From Forficula auricularia (taxonomy: Eukaryota > Arthropoda > Insecta > Dermaptera > Forficulidae), in NCBI GenBank assembly GCA_024734495.1, contig JALMQS010000187.1:10407300-10471299 (forward strand): a DNA stretch of 64,000 nt. Direction: 5' to 3'. The notes under the pieces were generated by a model. The model made no database searches. It saw nothing but the letters and a program-made list of their open reading frames with translations, and was not told the origin of the DNA. How positions within the stretch are numbered: the stretch's first letter is position 1; each line of letters opens with the position of its first letter. Positions 21,123-33,886 of the stretch are shown here, piece after piece. The translations under genes and the position numbers were made by a program.

Positions 21123-22230
21123 TTTATCGGCTACTGTTTTTTTCTTTTTTTAACATACAAGCACCTATTTTGTTCCGCCCAGTGTAATATGTAAGACCTC
21201 AAGTGTGTAGGCAGCCCCCGTAATGGCAACTGCACTCGACGCTTACTGCAGCATGAGAGAATTTACTCTCTTGCCAAGCCTTAAACATGTTTCATTAGAT
21301 AATACAAAAAGAAAGAATTGCATATAACTACACCGACGCCTACATTTAAGTTTATTTCTCTCTCTTTCCTCGTAAATCATTATCTGTATATTATAAATAT
21401 ATATTTATCTTATATTATTTCAAACTCTTCCAAATGGGTTGATCCGTCCCATTTCAAATGACTCTTGAAAACAGACCCTTGTCAAACTTGGAACATATCT
21501 CTTTTTTTTACCCTTTCGCATGAATTTTTCTTAAACCTTTTGCCTTGAAATAGAAAACGGAATTCTTTGTTCTTTAACAACGATGTATTGTCTGGTTTAT
21601 TCACCACATAAAATTTAACTCGTATGTACTAAAAATAGATTAGAATCTATGGAAAATGATCTTTCTCTACTAGATTACAAATCCTACTATTATTAATACT
21701 TCAATTGATCAAGAATAGTTGACGTGTCGCTTTTAAATATTAAAAGCATTTTACGATCGGCTTTTTATAATTTTATTTCTTCCTCAACTAAGTACTTCTC
21801 AATAGAATTTTATTAGACCTACATATTTCTCTAATTTAAATTCATAAATAATCACACATTTTTCAACATATTATAATTTTACCATTTATAATAATTATTA
21901 AACATAATATTCAATTAAACTTTTCCTTGATTGCATGAAAATGCATGTCCACAGAATTCAATGAAAACATTTTCAACTAAGGCAAGACTACTTGTAAACT
22001 CATAACCAGAGCTCGGATTTATAGGCACTAAAGATCTTTAAAATAGGCAGACAACTAAGCACTAAAAATAACTAAAATAGGCACTTAAAAAGGGATTTTA
22101 AGTAAAAAATGGAAATTACCAATTTTAGATAAAATAGACACTAAAAAAGGCATTTATAGATGAAATAGGTACTAACATCCAGAATAGGGCAAAATAGGCA
22201 TTATAGGCACTAACAAATTCTTCTTATTTT
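21123..22230. other. Spacer, nothing recognised
   Basis: AT-rich, except for a GC-richer patch at 21165-21260 (CCGCCCAGTG, GCAGCCCCCGTAATGGC). From 22015 to 22210 a degenerate A/G-rich internal repetition of AAATAGGCACTAA-type motifs occurs (about 22020-22215). Confidence 0.45.
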
Positions 22231-22358
22231 ATTCAGAATTTTACTTAGAGAAAGTGGTGTAGGTTTTAGGTGAAACATGATATTAATTAATAAAGTAAAG
22301 GGTGTGTAGTTTCACTGTGAAACTGCACACCCTTTACTTTATTAATTATTCAGAATTT
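22231..22358. mobile_element. Stripped family G insertion with 11-bp target duplication
   Basis: A 106-bp insertion (22242-22347) lies between identical 11-mers ATTCAGAATTT (22231-22241, 22348-22358). It has the G tail (GTGGTGTAGGTTTTAGGTGA) and a short inverted pair GTAAAGGGTGTGTAGTTTCA / GTGAAACTGCACACCCTTTA, but no hammerhead core. It shows that core-less derivatives also inserted. Confidence 0.85.
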
Positions 22359-23034
22359 AATGAAACGCATCGATATCATATTGGCCTAAATTTTAAGCCA
22401 TAAATAAAAAAAAAGTCAAATAGGGAGTAATCCGAGCCCTACTCATAACACAAAAGATGCATATTTGACCTAATAACAAGATTTTTATATAACGAAACTA
22501 ATATACAAGAATTCAAAAAGTATAATTGACCTTTGAATTAGTGCTTGAAACTTGAAATTATTTGCTTATTAAATGAATTTTGATCTTATATATTTATTAA
22601 TTTATTATTCATTTATTTCTTGTGAACAGTTACCAGCTTGACTATACATTTTAATATTCAGAACAAGTTTTCAAATTAATCATTAGAGATAATCATTAAT
22701 TAGATTTTCATCATTATTATACTACACTTCAAAATTTTCAGATTCGTATGAGAATTTGAAAACCAAGATACCATCTTAAAAGCACTACTTGTAGTCTCAA
22801 ATTATTTCAAACCAGTCGAAACTTCAACAGCGATATTTTATTTGTCATCTAGACTGATGGGAAATACACATGATTGAAGAACGCGTATAAATATTGCAAT
22901 TTCATTACGAAAATAAACGCAAGTAAGCAAAGTATTTAATAAAATTGAACAATTAGTACTCGTTTTACAATCGTGTAGCTATGCATAATTATTTTTGCAA
23001 TTTAGACTTGTAAACTATCTTCATTTTTAATATA

Positions 23035-23534
23035 TTAAGGTAGTTCTTTCACAAATGCAAAAATTCAAGAAGTCTTCGAAACTTGGAATATAAGTCATTA
23101 AAAGCATAAAAATTTGAAGACGATTTACCACACTAAACATGAAATAATTGCAAATAAAAAATGGAATTTTTTACATATGGTAGATTGTGAAAGGGTGGGA
23201 AAATTATCATTATTTTATTTTTTTTTCATTAAAGGACTTTCACAATCTTGATGAAAAACTAATATTTGTTAGAATAAAATATTCGGAGTAACTTAAAAAA
23301 ATTATTTACCTCTTAGTTTTGATAAAAAATAAACATATTTGGGCCATTATTTTTAGTGGAGAGGATATAAGATCAATCGCTTGGAAACGATCCATTCATA
23401 AAGAGGATATAGTAGTGTAAAAAGTACAGTCACGTTAAAAAAACATAACCTAAAATTTTAGCACCGTTCATATTTATAGAGTGGTTACGAGGCTAAAACT
23501 TTTTATGTGAATTCTCAGGAAAGAACCTCCTTAA
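23035..23534 (+). mobile_element. Family B TTAA element
   Basis: Begins TTAAGGTAGTTCTTTCAC and ends AGGAAAGAACCTCCTTAA. TTAA at both sides. Landmarks GATGAAAAACTAATATTTG and GTGGTTACGAGGCTAAAAC present. Non-coding. Confidence 0.92.
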
Positions 23535-24447
23535 CAAATTTAAAATTTCATATTTATGGAGATCTCTTATATCAAAGGATATAATTTTTGAAGATTAATT
23601 ACCCTAAAAGGGGGTGAAAATTTGTATTTTAAAATATTGAGTCTTGATTAAAATTATAATAAATGAAACTTTTAATGCACCCATTTATATCAAATATTAA
23701 TCAATATTCTCGAGTTGGCTTATCTGTTATATACTCGTAAATATACCTATATATATTAACCTTGTTTCCTTATTTCGATTGATTTCTTCTAATTATTTAT
23801 TTCCATTACTATTTTTTTATTTTGAAATATATATAAGTAATATTTGACCTTTACTTTCCTGAAAAGGCTTCTTTGGAAATTATTATTATACATTTTTCTT
23901 ATTTTCCATTATATTTATATCATTCTTTTTCCGACATCTCCTGGTAATAATTTCTTGTTTCTTTCTTAAAAATCCTAGGGTGAGGTCCAACGTGTCTCTC
24001 CCAAGTCCTTGATGTATGAGGACCTAACGATGACCTTGAATTTGTTTAGAAACACACACACACACACACACACGTACTACAAACCATTGACTAATTTAAC
24101 ATAATCATGACAGGTGGGATATAAATAATGAAAAATGAATTAAATTTGAAGGCTGATTTTTCCCAAAAAGTTAATCAATTATAAACTAGAATTCTTCATA
24201 ATAATTATTGACTCTCCATTTTGCCTCAACTCCACGAAACTTAATCTAAAAAATAAACTAATTTAGGTAAATTTACACTTATAGGTTGTATTTATTTATT
24301 TAGGGTTTCGTAGAACGTTAGACATGACACTATTAATCTTGCTATAAAGTCTTTCAAATCATAGATTCTAACTCGTAGTTAAATAAGATGCTTATTTGAA
24401 GTTTTATATGTAAATTATCCTTAAATCGAAAATCCTGAAATAATGTC
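23535..24447. other. AT-rich spacer, nothing recognised apart from a CA run
   Basis: AT-rich sequence without recognised genes. It contains the (AC)n microsatellite listed separately. Confidence 0.45.
24052..24073. repeat. (AC)n microsatellite
   Basis: Eleven uninterrupted AC dinucleotides. Confidence 0.95.
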
Positions 24448-24986
24448 AACCTTCCAGCGGGCGCGCTGTGTAATTCCACTTGAGCGGGCGCTCTCGTAAA
24501 TTTTACGTCATCAAGTTTGTAAATGGTGTTTTCTTTATATAAATGTTAGAGAATTGCTGCAAGGTTATGAAAAATGATGAATGACAGTACTTTTAAAAAA
24601 ATATATTTGACTTCTTAAAAAAAAACGAAACAACACTAAATATTTGTTCTAGTTCTTTTTGTGTAAGCGGTCTACGAGCCATAATGGAACACGTCTAAAA
24701 CCAAAAAATACATTTAGCTATAAAAAGAAACGATATATAATGAGAAAAAATGAAAAATTAGTTTATTTAATATACTTATACTTTAAGGCGCGTGTCTTAA
24801 AATTTACTCAACTGAAATTCCTAAATATCAATGAATAAGAAAAACTTCTAAGCACACCTGTAGTTTAGAAAAACCTTGACCCTCGAATAGCTCGGAGCTC
24901 GATTCTTGCGACTAAGTTTTAAAAGTTGGGAAAGTGATAAGGCCCATGTGTCGTAAATTTTACGACAGCGCGCCCGCTGGAAGGTT
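24448..24986. mobile_element. Non-autonomous DNA element with GC-rich 22-bp inverted ends (family K)
   Basis: Left end AACCTTCCAGCGGGCGCGCT is matched by AGCGCGCCCGCTGGAAGGTT at the right; the pairing extends to 22 nt. The ends are far more GC-rich than the AT-rich 490-bp interior, which also repeats the GCGGGCGC word near 24483 and CGTAAATTTTACG-type words at both sides. Target duplication not clear. No transposase. Confidence 0.85.
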
Positions 24987-26243
24987 AATAGAATGATTTG
25001 TGAAGAAATTCTCGAATTTGGTTCATGCTCTATAGTCAAACCAAGTACGATTTTGATTTAATTATAGTTTTCTTATTTATACAGACTTTAGTTACTTAAA
25101 TATGTATCAACTTTAACAACTTAATCCATCATCTTTTAAGAGAATATCAATGAGGTTTACATTCTGCTTGATGCAAATAAACATTTTCCTTCTTTCCAAT
25201 TTTAATAATCTTTTAGTCAAAAGTAACATAGTTTAAAAAATAGGTAACGCTCGCTATCCGTGTCTAACTCTCACTTGGCCGCTTTTCCATCCTTATCATA
25301 AAAAAAAGTAAAACTTAACCAAAATAAGATGATAATCCGGATTTCCTATTTTTTTTCTCTCTCTCCATCTCTTGATTCCTTTTTCGTCGTCGTTCACCGA
25401 GTTGACAGTTCGAATGCATATGTAAATCGACTTTCCCAAGTGTTTACAATTCGGGTCGCAAACTACACAAACACATTTCTCCCCCGCCGTTTAGTTGATT
25501 TGCAGATGGCTGGTGAATTTCATCGTCAATTGAACGCAAATCCATTTATCACAGTTGGTTCAATTTTTTTTTATAGGTCATACATACATAACTCGAGTGA
25601 AAATAAAGAGAAGATGCTCATTTTAATTAATTAACAAATCGAAAATAACGTAGTTAAGAACTTGTGTAATTATCGACCAAATAATTAAATGAACACGAAT
25701 AACTTAGTTTAATTGTATTACTTAGAAACTATCGGAAAATATTATATAATCCTATCAAGTTGGCTGGCTTCCCCGACAGTGATTAATTTATTAAATGAAC
25801 TAAGTTCGAGATTCTTTTCGTGTTTAAATGCTAATGAACACTACCTGTTTTTCTTGCGCGGGGAATAAAGTTTATCATCACTTTAATAAACGACTTATTC
25901 ATATACATAAAATATAGAAACAATTTTCTATTCCCAACCTCACCTTTATGCCAAATTAATTGCCGACAGAGTGGAACTTTTCTGGTCAATTCTTCTTTTA
26001 GTTTTTTTTTAAATTGCTTTCTCGATCACAATCTCTTGATTTATTTTTTTCTTTGGATATTCTTCAAATCACGCGAGAACACGAAATGAATATAAATTTT
26101 TAGAATAATGCTATTAATGATATCCTAATGAATCATTAAAGATGTTTCTTTTTAATACAAAGATAAAAGCCACCTTGCATTTTATTGAAACCTGAAAAGT
26201 ACTATCAACCAGATTCACTTTTTATTTATTATTTTTACGATTC
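24987..26243 (+). other. Spacer with a small candidate regulatory patch
   Basis: Mostly AT-rich. The patch at 25370-25520 is more balanced and contains ATGCATATGTAAAT (octamer/homeodomain-like) and GCAGATGGCTGG. A 101-codon frame (25329-25634) covers it, without a recognised domain. I cannot decide between chance, exon and enhancer. Confidence 0.3.
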
Positions 26244-26447
26244 AGGGCCACTTGTAGTCGTTGGTAAAGTCTTTGTAAAAGTTGGCAAAGGGTAAAACCT
26301 TAGAATTCACCTTGTGCCGGGCGGGATGGCCAATCAGATGAAGTGATCATCTGATTGGCCATCCGGCCGGGCACAAGGTGAATTCTAAGGTTTTACCCCT
26401 TTGCCAACTTTTACAAAGACTTTACCAACCGACATACAGCTGGCCCT
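26244..26447. mobile_element. Family E palindromic MITE
   Basis: AGGGCCACTTGTAG at the left pairs with TGGCCCT at the right, and the pairing continues over almost the whole ~100-bp arm (AAAGTCTTTGTAAAAGTTGG; GATGGCCAATCAGATGA). The centre is a tiny loop around AGTGATC. Further copies are at 46457, 46761 and 55032. The duplication length is unresolved. Confidence 0.88.
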
Positions 26448-26470
26448 AAATATCAGAGCTCCAAAACATG

Positions 26471-26861
26471 CATTAGATCAGTTTTTCTCAAAGCAACCCC
26501 TTTTTCACTTAAAAGTTTCAAATGAACCCTCCCGAAGAATGGATATGTATAGAAAAACATCCTGGAGTTTAATTTAAATTCAAAAAGAGTTGATTTCTTT
26601 TGTTTAATTGCATTGAAACACTCATAATTTTGATCAATAACAGATTTATTTTTAGTATCAAAAAAATTAATAACTTATCTTTCGTACATCTTTCACCAAA
26701 TATTCTATGTATATATCTCGACATTAACTAAGTTTATTAAACATAATGAATTTTAAATTTAAAAAATATTTGAAAAATTTAAAGATTGATTCATCGTCAA
26801 TTTTTCTGCGACCCTCCAAATATTTTTAGCCACCCCCACTTTGAGAATCACTGTATTAGAT
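26471..26861. mobile_element. hAT-like non-autonomous element with 8-bp duplication
   Basis: The element 26479-26853 starts CAGTTTTTCTCAAAG and ends CTTTGAGAATCACTG. Flanks are CATTAGAT and TATTAGAT (7 of 8 equal). CAG-starting ends with TTCTCAA and 8-bp duplications are hallmarks of hAT elements. It also carries typical ACCCCTTTT / CCCCCAC subterminal blocks. No coding frame. Confidence 0.85.
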
Positions 26862-27154
26862 AATGATTAATCTAATTAGATTTCATAATAATCTTAAAGT
26901 ATATACCATGATAGTGAAACATTTTATAAAAATTTAATATAAAATTGTATTTCAACACAGAGAGCCAAGGTCAAGAGGAAACATAGTTCAGTTAATGAAA
27001 ATTAATTGATTTGTCATTTTCTTTTGCTGAATTAAAAGGAACGTTTTCTAAATAATGATCGTCCGGCTTTTTTCTTGTAGATAAGTAATCCTACTAATTC
27101 TAGAAGGAGAAAAATAAATCCTATAATTATTTTATTTTTACCAAAATAGAGTAA

Positions 27155-27547
27155 TTAAGGAGGTTCTTTCGCGACAATCCACATAAAATGTTTTAGCCTC
27201 GTAGCCACTCTATAAATATGAACAGTGCTAAAATTTTAGGTTATGTTTTTTAACGTGACTGTATTTTTTACACTACTATATTCTCTTTATGAATGGATCA
27301 TTTCCAAGCCATTGATATTTTATCCCTTCCACTAAAAATAATCGCCCGATTATGTTTTTTTTGATTTTTTATCAAAACTATGACGTAAATAATTTCAATT
27401 TTTTTTTTTTTAAGTTACTCCGAATATATTGTTCTAACAAATATTAATTTTTCATCAAGATGGTGAAAGTCCTTCAATGAATGATCATTTTCCCACCAAG
27501 TTTCGAAGACTTCTTGAAATTTTGCATTTGCGAAAGAACTACTTTAA
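27155..27547 (-). mobile_element. Family B TTAA element
   Basis: Reverse orientation: TTAAGGAGGTTCTTTCGCG at left, GCGAAAGAACTACTTTAA at right. TTAA both sides. Slightly shorter than other B copies because of an internal deletion near the right end. Confidence 0.9.
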
Positions 27548-27774
27548 ATTAAATATACTCTTGTTGGCTTTCCTTTTTATCATATTCTAATGCTATCAAT
27601 GACAGACCATTCAACCAATTGTCACGACCAGACTATTTAAAAACTCCTGCAAATAAATCGAAACGAATCTCTAATAGTGATAAATATAACAAAGAGATGA
27701 CAATTATCTAGTTTTTTCTTCTAATTTTTCCGCTCGACCAGTTTTTTCCTACATTTTAAAATGGAATTTTTTCT

Positions 27775-28562
27775 TATTATAGTTGTTTCGCGACAATACT
27801 AGCAAAAAGTTAATGCTAGAGTATATAGAACAGGCAATAAAGATTCATAATTCATAAGCCCATAACTTTTTGCTGTTTATGTACCACTTCTAGCCAATCC
27901 CGTGCTCGTTTGACAAATCTGGCAACATTGTCCGAGCTTTAATATTTTTATCATAGAAATGACAGATAAAAAACATTAGAAAGGTCGATTTATAAAACAA
28001 AAAGTTCTTAATAAGCGATTGAAAGCTGTTGCGACAATGGCTGAAGCGAAAAAACGTCAAAAAAGTACTAAAGTTAACACACTTTTTAGGTTAAATACAT
28101 GCGATGTTGCCAGCTTATCTTTAGTGTAAATTTTTAATTATTTATTCATTATTATCTCAGAAACTGTGTTGTAACTATGAATAAAATTTTTCTTAAAAAA
28201 TGTATTAGTTATTGTTTAATGTTGGTTTAGTTTTCTTATAACAAAGGTAAGAAGAGTTTCTTAATTATAATTAAATATGTATGTAAACTTTCGATATCTC
28301 GTATATTACAATGTATAAGAATCTGAAATACTCTATCTTTGGAATTTAATATCTCGGGAACTATAGTGTTCATAAATTTCGTTTTGCCACCAATCGATGC
28401 AGAAGAATTTAAATATAATCTGTCTAAATTTCAAAAAAATCTTCTCCTTCTTCTTCTTATTGTTAGGCTAAAAGCCTGTTTACTCCAGAGCGTCTTTCCA
28501 TCGTTTTCTTGGACGGCCCCGTCTTCTTAAGAAAACCCATATAGTGAAGCAACTACCTTAAA
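27775..28562 (+). mobile_element. Family A element carrying a nested LINE fragment
   Basis: Left terminus is decayed (TTATTATAGTTGTTTCGC); right end GTGAAGCAACTACCTTAA. Internal blocks are in order. Between TTTCAAAAAAATC and TAAGAAAACCC, where other A copies are continuous, there is a ~90-bp insertion described separately. Confidence 0.88.
28440..28527 (-). pseudogene. Extreme 3' end of a non-LTR retrotransposon (last 15 codons plus tail)
   Basis: Read on the minus strand from 28527 the frame is RRRGRPRKRWKDALE followed by a stop (28480-28482). This Gly-Arg-Pro-Arg/Lys-Arg-Trp block is the well-known C-terminal signature of RTE/Jockey-type endonuclease-reverse transcriptases; the element at 42607-43596 has the related GRGRPRLEYFNQ. 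Downstream comes a short 3' untranslated region and an (AAG)n tail. It is inserted into a family A element. The extreme 5' truncation is typical of abortive target-primed reverse transcription. No target duplication is evident beyond a few bases. Confidence 0.75.
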
Positions 28563-29618
28563 TTAATATTCCGCCCACATTTTGATAATAATTTTCTTAC
28601 TATATACTATAAACAGAATCATTCAGATGTTTTTAATATAATGTTTTTTCTATTTATTTATTTATTTTAACTCCTTGAAAATATGCTTGAGGGAATTCAT
28701 CGGTAGCAGCTCAACCAAGTGCTTCTGGATGATGACCCTCTTAAAAGAAAGAGTTGGTTAAAAAAACACAACCAACCGACCGGTTCTAACACCGATTAGA
28801 ATTCAAATTGAGTGAGATATTTATAGTTGCTGTTTAATGATAGAAGGATCTATTATTATTTATGTTCATTATGAACTAGCTACAACTACTCACTTTCTAT
28901 TTTTCTTGAAAATTTCTCCTAAATGTTGAATTACCTCTTGATTTCTTTTATTTTCTTTACTTTATTCTATTCTATTTCGTTATAATAATCAAATTCATTA
29001 TTCATTTTAATTTAGTTTAATGTTATTAATTAATTTACTACAGGAATAAATGTACAAAACACTTTTTCTCTTCTATAATTAGTAGTTTCAATTAAATTTC
29101 CAGATAATAAAATAGAATAGTTTGACCTCGTTTTATTATCATTTATTGTGATAATTAAAACTTATTATCAACAGAGTTTTATTTTTTTCTAAGTTGAAAG
29201 TTTAACCCCAAAATTAAGAGGGTCATGTATTAGTCAAGTATTGATTTTGAATAGACAATGTCAGCATAAATATAGCCTTGATTGTTTGAAACTTGAAGAT
29301 TCTAAAACAAGGAGAAATAGGAATAGACAGTTCACCTCTTTCAATTATTTTTTTTTTTTACAAAATTGCATACTTAACATTTTCTAATATTTTTATATAG
29401 CTCATATATTCACATATTTTCGCCCTTGACAATGTGGCTTAATTATTTTTAATTCTTTCCAATTCCAATCGTGTTGCTTGAATCTCAATAGAATCGATTA
29501 TAGAGGTAAAATGAAATTACCGACTATCGTAACCCTTTATCTCATTCAGTATCGCATCTGCTTACTGCAGACAGCATCTTAGAATCTTTTAATTTTTTTT
29601 TTATCAATTCAATTTTAC
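28563..29618. other. AT-rich spacer, nothing recognised
   Basis: AT-rich sequence; no gene or repeat recognised. Confidence 0.45.
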
Positions 29619-29782
29619 CGAGGGGTGAACCGCGACCTAAAATTGTGTACACCTACTTCCACTTCCACTTTCATTTCTAAGTAGAAGATAATAGATTATC
29701 TAATGAATTCCAAAGTAATTCCAAATAATTCCAAAGACGGTGTACACCTAATTCCAATCGCGGTTCACCCCTAGAATTTTAC
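29611..29782. mobile_element. Family D MITE, copy 6, perfect 8-bp duplication
   Basis: The element 29619-29774 lies between identical AATTTTAC octamers. Ends CGAGGGGTGAACCGCG and CGCGGTTCACCCCTAG. A single D element with both arms diverged from one another. Confidence 0.95.
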
Positions 29783-29799
29783 ACATTAAGGTAACATAG

Positions 29800-30490
29800 T
29801 TAAATAGTTGTTTCGCGACAATACTAGCAAAAAAAAAATTAATGCTAGAATATATAGAACAGACAATAAGGATTCATAAGGACAAAACTTTTTGCTGTTT
29901 ATGTACCACTACTAGCCAATCCCATGCTCTTTTGACAAATCTGCCAACACTGTCCGAGCTTGTATATATTTTATCATAGAAATGTCAGATAAAGTACATT
30001 ATAAAGGGAGATTTATAAAACAAAAAGTTCATAATAAGCGATTGAAAGCTGTTGTGACAATGGCTGAAGCGAAAAATCGTAAAAAAAGTACTAAAGTTAA
30101 CCCACTTTTTAGGTTAAATAAATGCGTTGTTGCCAGCTTGTTATTAGTGTAAATTTTTCATTATAAATTTGTCATTTTTTTATTCATTAATATTTCAGAA
30201 ACTATGAATTAACATTTTCTTAAAAAATGTAATAGGTATTGTTTAATGTTGGTTTAGTTTTTTATAACAATGATAAGAAGAGTTTCTTAATTATAATTAA
30301 ATATGTATGTAAACTTTCCGATATCCCGTATAGTTCAATGTATAAGATTCTGAAAAACTCTATCTATGGAATTTAATATCTTCGGAACTATATTGTTCCC
30401 ACCAATCGATGGAGAAGTATTCAAATAATAATATGTCTAAATTTCAAGAAAATCCTAAGAAAACCCATATCCTAAAACAAACTACCTTAA
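29800..30490 (+). mobile_element. Family A TTAA element
   Basis: Starts TTAAATAGTTGTTTCGCG (two changed bases), ends ACAAACTACCTTAA. TTAA both sides. The small basic frame around 29990-30130 is open through KGRFIKQKVHNKRLKA. Confidence 0.9.
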
Positions 30491-32062
30491 AAATAAAAAT
30501 AAACTTACACCATTGCCATTCATCATTTTCTAATTTAAACCCGCTCTAATAAATATGTCCCAGTTCAATTCTTCTTTCTCCTTTTTTTATAAAATTCACT
30601 TCTAATAGAAGAAATAACCAATTCTACTATTTATGCAATACCTGTGATAGTCCTTTTCTATTCTTTTAATAAATCTCAAGAAAAGTTTAATAATTATTAC
30701 CCGCTCGTACTACTTTTTTTTTATTTGATCTTTTTATTCCAACTTCGTTAACTTTTTAAGAACTCTTATATATATACTATAAAGTTGTTTTTTAATATAG
30801 AATTTTTTTTATAAATCGCCGTAGAGTTTCTTTCTTTTTATTATTTCTTTCCACCAAACAAGAAAAAATTCGTTTAAAAAACTTCCCCACTTGCAATTTA
30901 ATTTAACCTCGAGTATTTGATGCCCTCTGGATTTAAAGTTTTCACTATATAGATATAATCTATTTTTTAACCATGTAAATAAATCCAATTTCATGTGAAT
31001 GAAGTTAACATCAATCAATACTAAATATTAACTCTTATACCTACTATAGTCAAATGTTTTAAATAAAATTTATTATGATTCTGAAAATGATCTCTAAGCC
31101 TGCATTTTTTATTTTTCAGATAAAGTAATAAAACAAAAGATATAATCAAATTTTTTTCCAAAAATTATCAATTATTTTAAATGTTGTAAACAGCTATCTT
31201 CCATGCTTACTCCATAAATCATCCATCTTTTATTCAAGCTTGGTAAGTGTATTCACTAAAGAAAATCTCAACTTCATTTTTTCTGAATTTTTTTTTGAAT
31301 TGTTTATATTCAAACTTTCACTCTCAACTTTTTTGACATGTCCTTTATATAACTTATATAAAAAGCCTTGAAATGAATTGTGATTAACATGAAATTGCCG
31401 CCTGCCTTTATGCAAATTCACCATTGCTGCCAAGTGAATCATCATTGTAGCCTCTCTTTTTAGAATAGGAACTTTGATAATAATTAAACAAAAACAATTG
31501 TTTGTATATAGTACATACATAAATATACATATATAGGGTGTAACAAAAATGTAAGCCCTTCAGGAGTATTCTATACATAAAATGAACAAAAAGCTGAAAT
31601 AACATATCTCCAATAATCTGCTGTTTTTATATTACAGTCATATTGGTGTTGAAACTTTGATATATATATAATTCATTTATTTATTTATTTTTAACTATAA
31701 TAAAATTAAAAATTCAACTTTAATAGAAAAATAAACATTCAATGCATATTTTTTGCATTTGAAAAGTTTTTCCATTTTCAAAAATAAAATACTAAACATC
31801 AAGATGAGAAATATTGTTAACACACTGATTAATTTGATTTTCTTTGTTATTCATTTTCTGATCGTTTTTCGTGTTTCGTGTTTGAATTCTTGCTAATGAT
31901 CGGAAATAAAATAATACATATTATTCTTTGTTTCAACACAAACATAACGATTATATGAAAACGGCTCATTTCTGGACATATTAAATTTTGATGAATATAA
32001 TGTAATATACTGAACTATTGGACCAGATTTATATTATACCGTGTATTTAATAAAATTGCTTT
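30491..32062. other. AT-rich spacer, nothing recognised
   Basis: AT-rich sequence. Frames of 65-96 codons on the minus strand at 30809-31605 show no recognisable motif. Confidence 0.45.
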
Positions 32063-32784
32063 TAAGGTAGTTGTTTCACCATATGGGTTTTCTTAGGATT
32101 TTTTTGAAATTTAAACCGATTATTATTTAAATATACTTCTTCATCGATTGGTGAAAAAACCAAATTTATGAACAATATAGTTCCGGAGATATTAAATTCC
32201 AAAGATAGGGTTTTTCAGACTCTTATACATTGCACTATAGGGGATATCGGAAATTTTACATACATATTTAATTATAATTAAGAAACTCTTCTTATCATTG
32301 TTATAAAAAACTACACCAACATTAAACAATAACTAATACATTTTTTAAGAAAATTTTAATTCATAGTTACAACACAGTTTCTGAGATAATAATGAATAAA
32401 TAATGAAAAATGTATAATGAAAAATATACACTGAAAGCAAGCTGGCAACAACACATTTATTTAACCTAAAAAGTGGGTTAACTTTAAATAATTTTTTTGA
32501 AGTTTTTTCGCTTCAGCCATTGTCCCAACAGCTTTCAATCGCTTATTAAGAACTTTTTGTTTTATTAATCTCCCTTTATAATGCACCTTATCTGAAGTTT
32601 CTATGATAAAATATATACAAGCTCGGACAGTGTTGCCAGATTTGTCAAACGAACACGGGATTGGCTAGTAGTGGTACATAAACAGCAAAAAGTTTTGAGC
32701 TTATGAATTATGAATCCTTATTGTCTGTTCTATATACTCTATCATTAACCTTTTGCTAGTATTGTCGCGAAACAACTACCTTAA
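32063..32784 (-). mobile_element. Family A TTAA element, full length
   Basis: Clean reverse copy: TTAAGGTAGTTGTTTCACC to GCGAAACAACTACCTTAA, TTAA both sides. A good representative for a consensus. Confidence 0.95.
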
Positions 32785-33886
32785 AGATTATTTTATAAAC
32801 CATGATATTTTATTCCTGATGAAATTTATCTCGGAAGTTTAAATTGAAAAGCTAACTATCTATCATCTTCATGAATCCATTTTCTCTCTGTTACTTATGT
32901 AACAAAATATAGGTTGCCTAAAATAAAGCTATTCATTTTATTCTTATTAAATTGAGATTTAGAAAAAACCCTGAATATATTTATAAAGTTTATAAGAAAC
33001 ACTCCATACATTTTGTTATATGTTTAATAGTTTTCATAAACTATGTTATAGTAGCTTCATATTTCTAATAATTCAAACAGCGAAATTAACTCGGAGAAAA
33101 ATTATATATCTTAAAAGTCGGAATGACCTAGGTCAAGAATCTTGCAATTTATCCACTCCGGCAACAATTATATTAATATATGTAATAGTTTACTAATTCA
33201 AAAATAATAATTATTATTTCATTAACTATATACTTATTATTTTTAGATATATTAGATGCATTTTTTTACAAAGCTTATTATTTTTTCTTTTCCTTATAAA
33301 CAAAGATTTTCGGTTAAGTTATTATTATTAACATTACAACATTTTAGAATGGAGCTGAACCAAAAACAAACAGATAAATAACTTCTAAAAATATTTTCTT
33401 TCTAACATTGCCCGTCGTGAATGAGCTGAATGGTACATCTTTATTCTCCTTTTGTCTTGAAGCATTTTCTTTCTCATGTTATTCCTTATAAATTATTTTT
33501 ATTAATACTACCCTATTCAACGTTAAAAAACCACATGTTATGTCAACTAATTCTCTTTCTTGTAAAACCGGTTTTGATATTTTATTCTACCTAGATCTAC
33601 TTTTTTCTTTCAATTTTAAATTATTATTTAGGACTAGTTTTTATTTATTTTTAAAACTCGTTAATATCACTATTTTTTTTTAAAGTAAATTTAAATTCAG
33701 TTTTCGCATATTTACATGAATGCAGTGGTTTACATTGTTTTACCGATGTCAGGCAATATGTAGCGCGATTATTTTAATTAGCTGATCGTCTTCAGAATCG
33801 GTGATATTTGCAAATTTGCGGCAATACTAATCATGTTATATGTATCCCATTCGAATTTATTTGGGCATCCTAAAGGGAAAGACTAC
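32785..33886. other. AT-rich spacer, nothing recognised
   Basis: AT-rich; nothing recognised. Confidence 0.45.

Noticed and set aside
24052..24073. (AC)n run as something functional
   Set aside because: Ordinary microsatellite.
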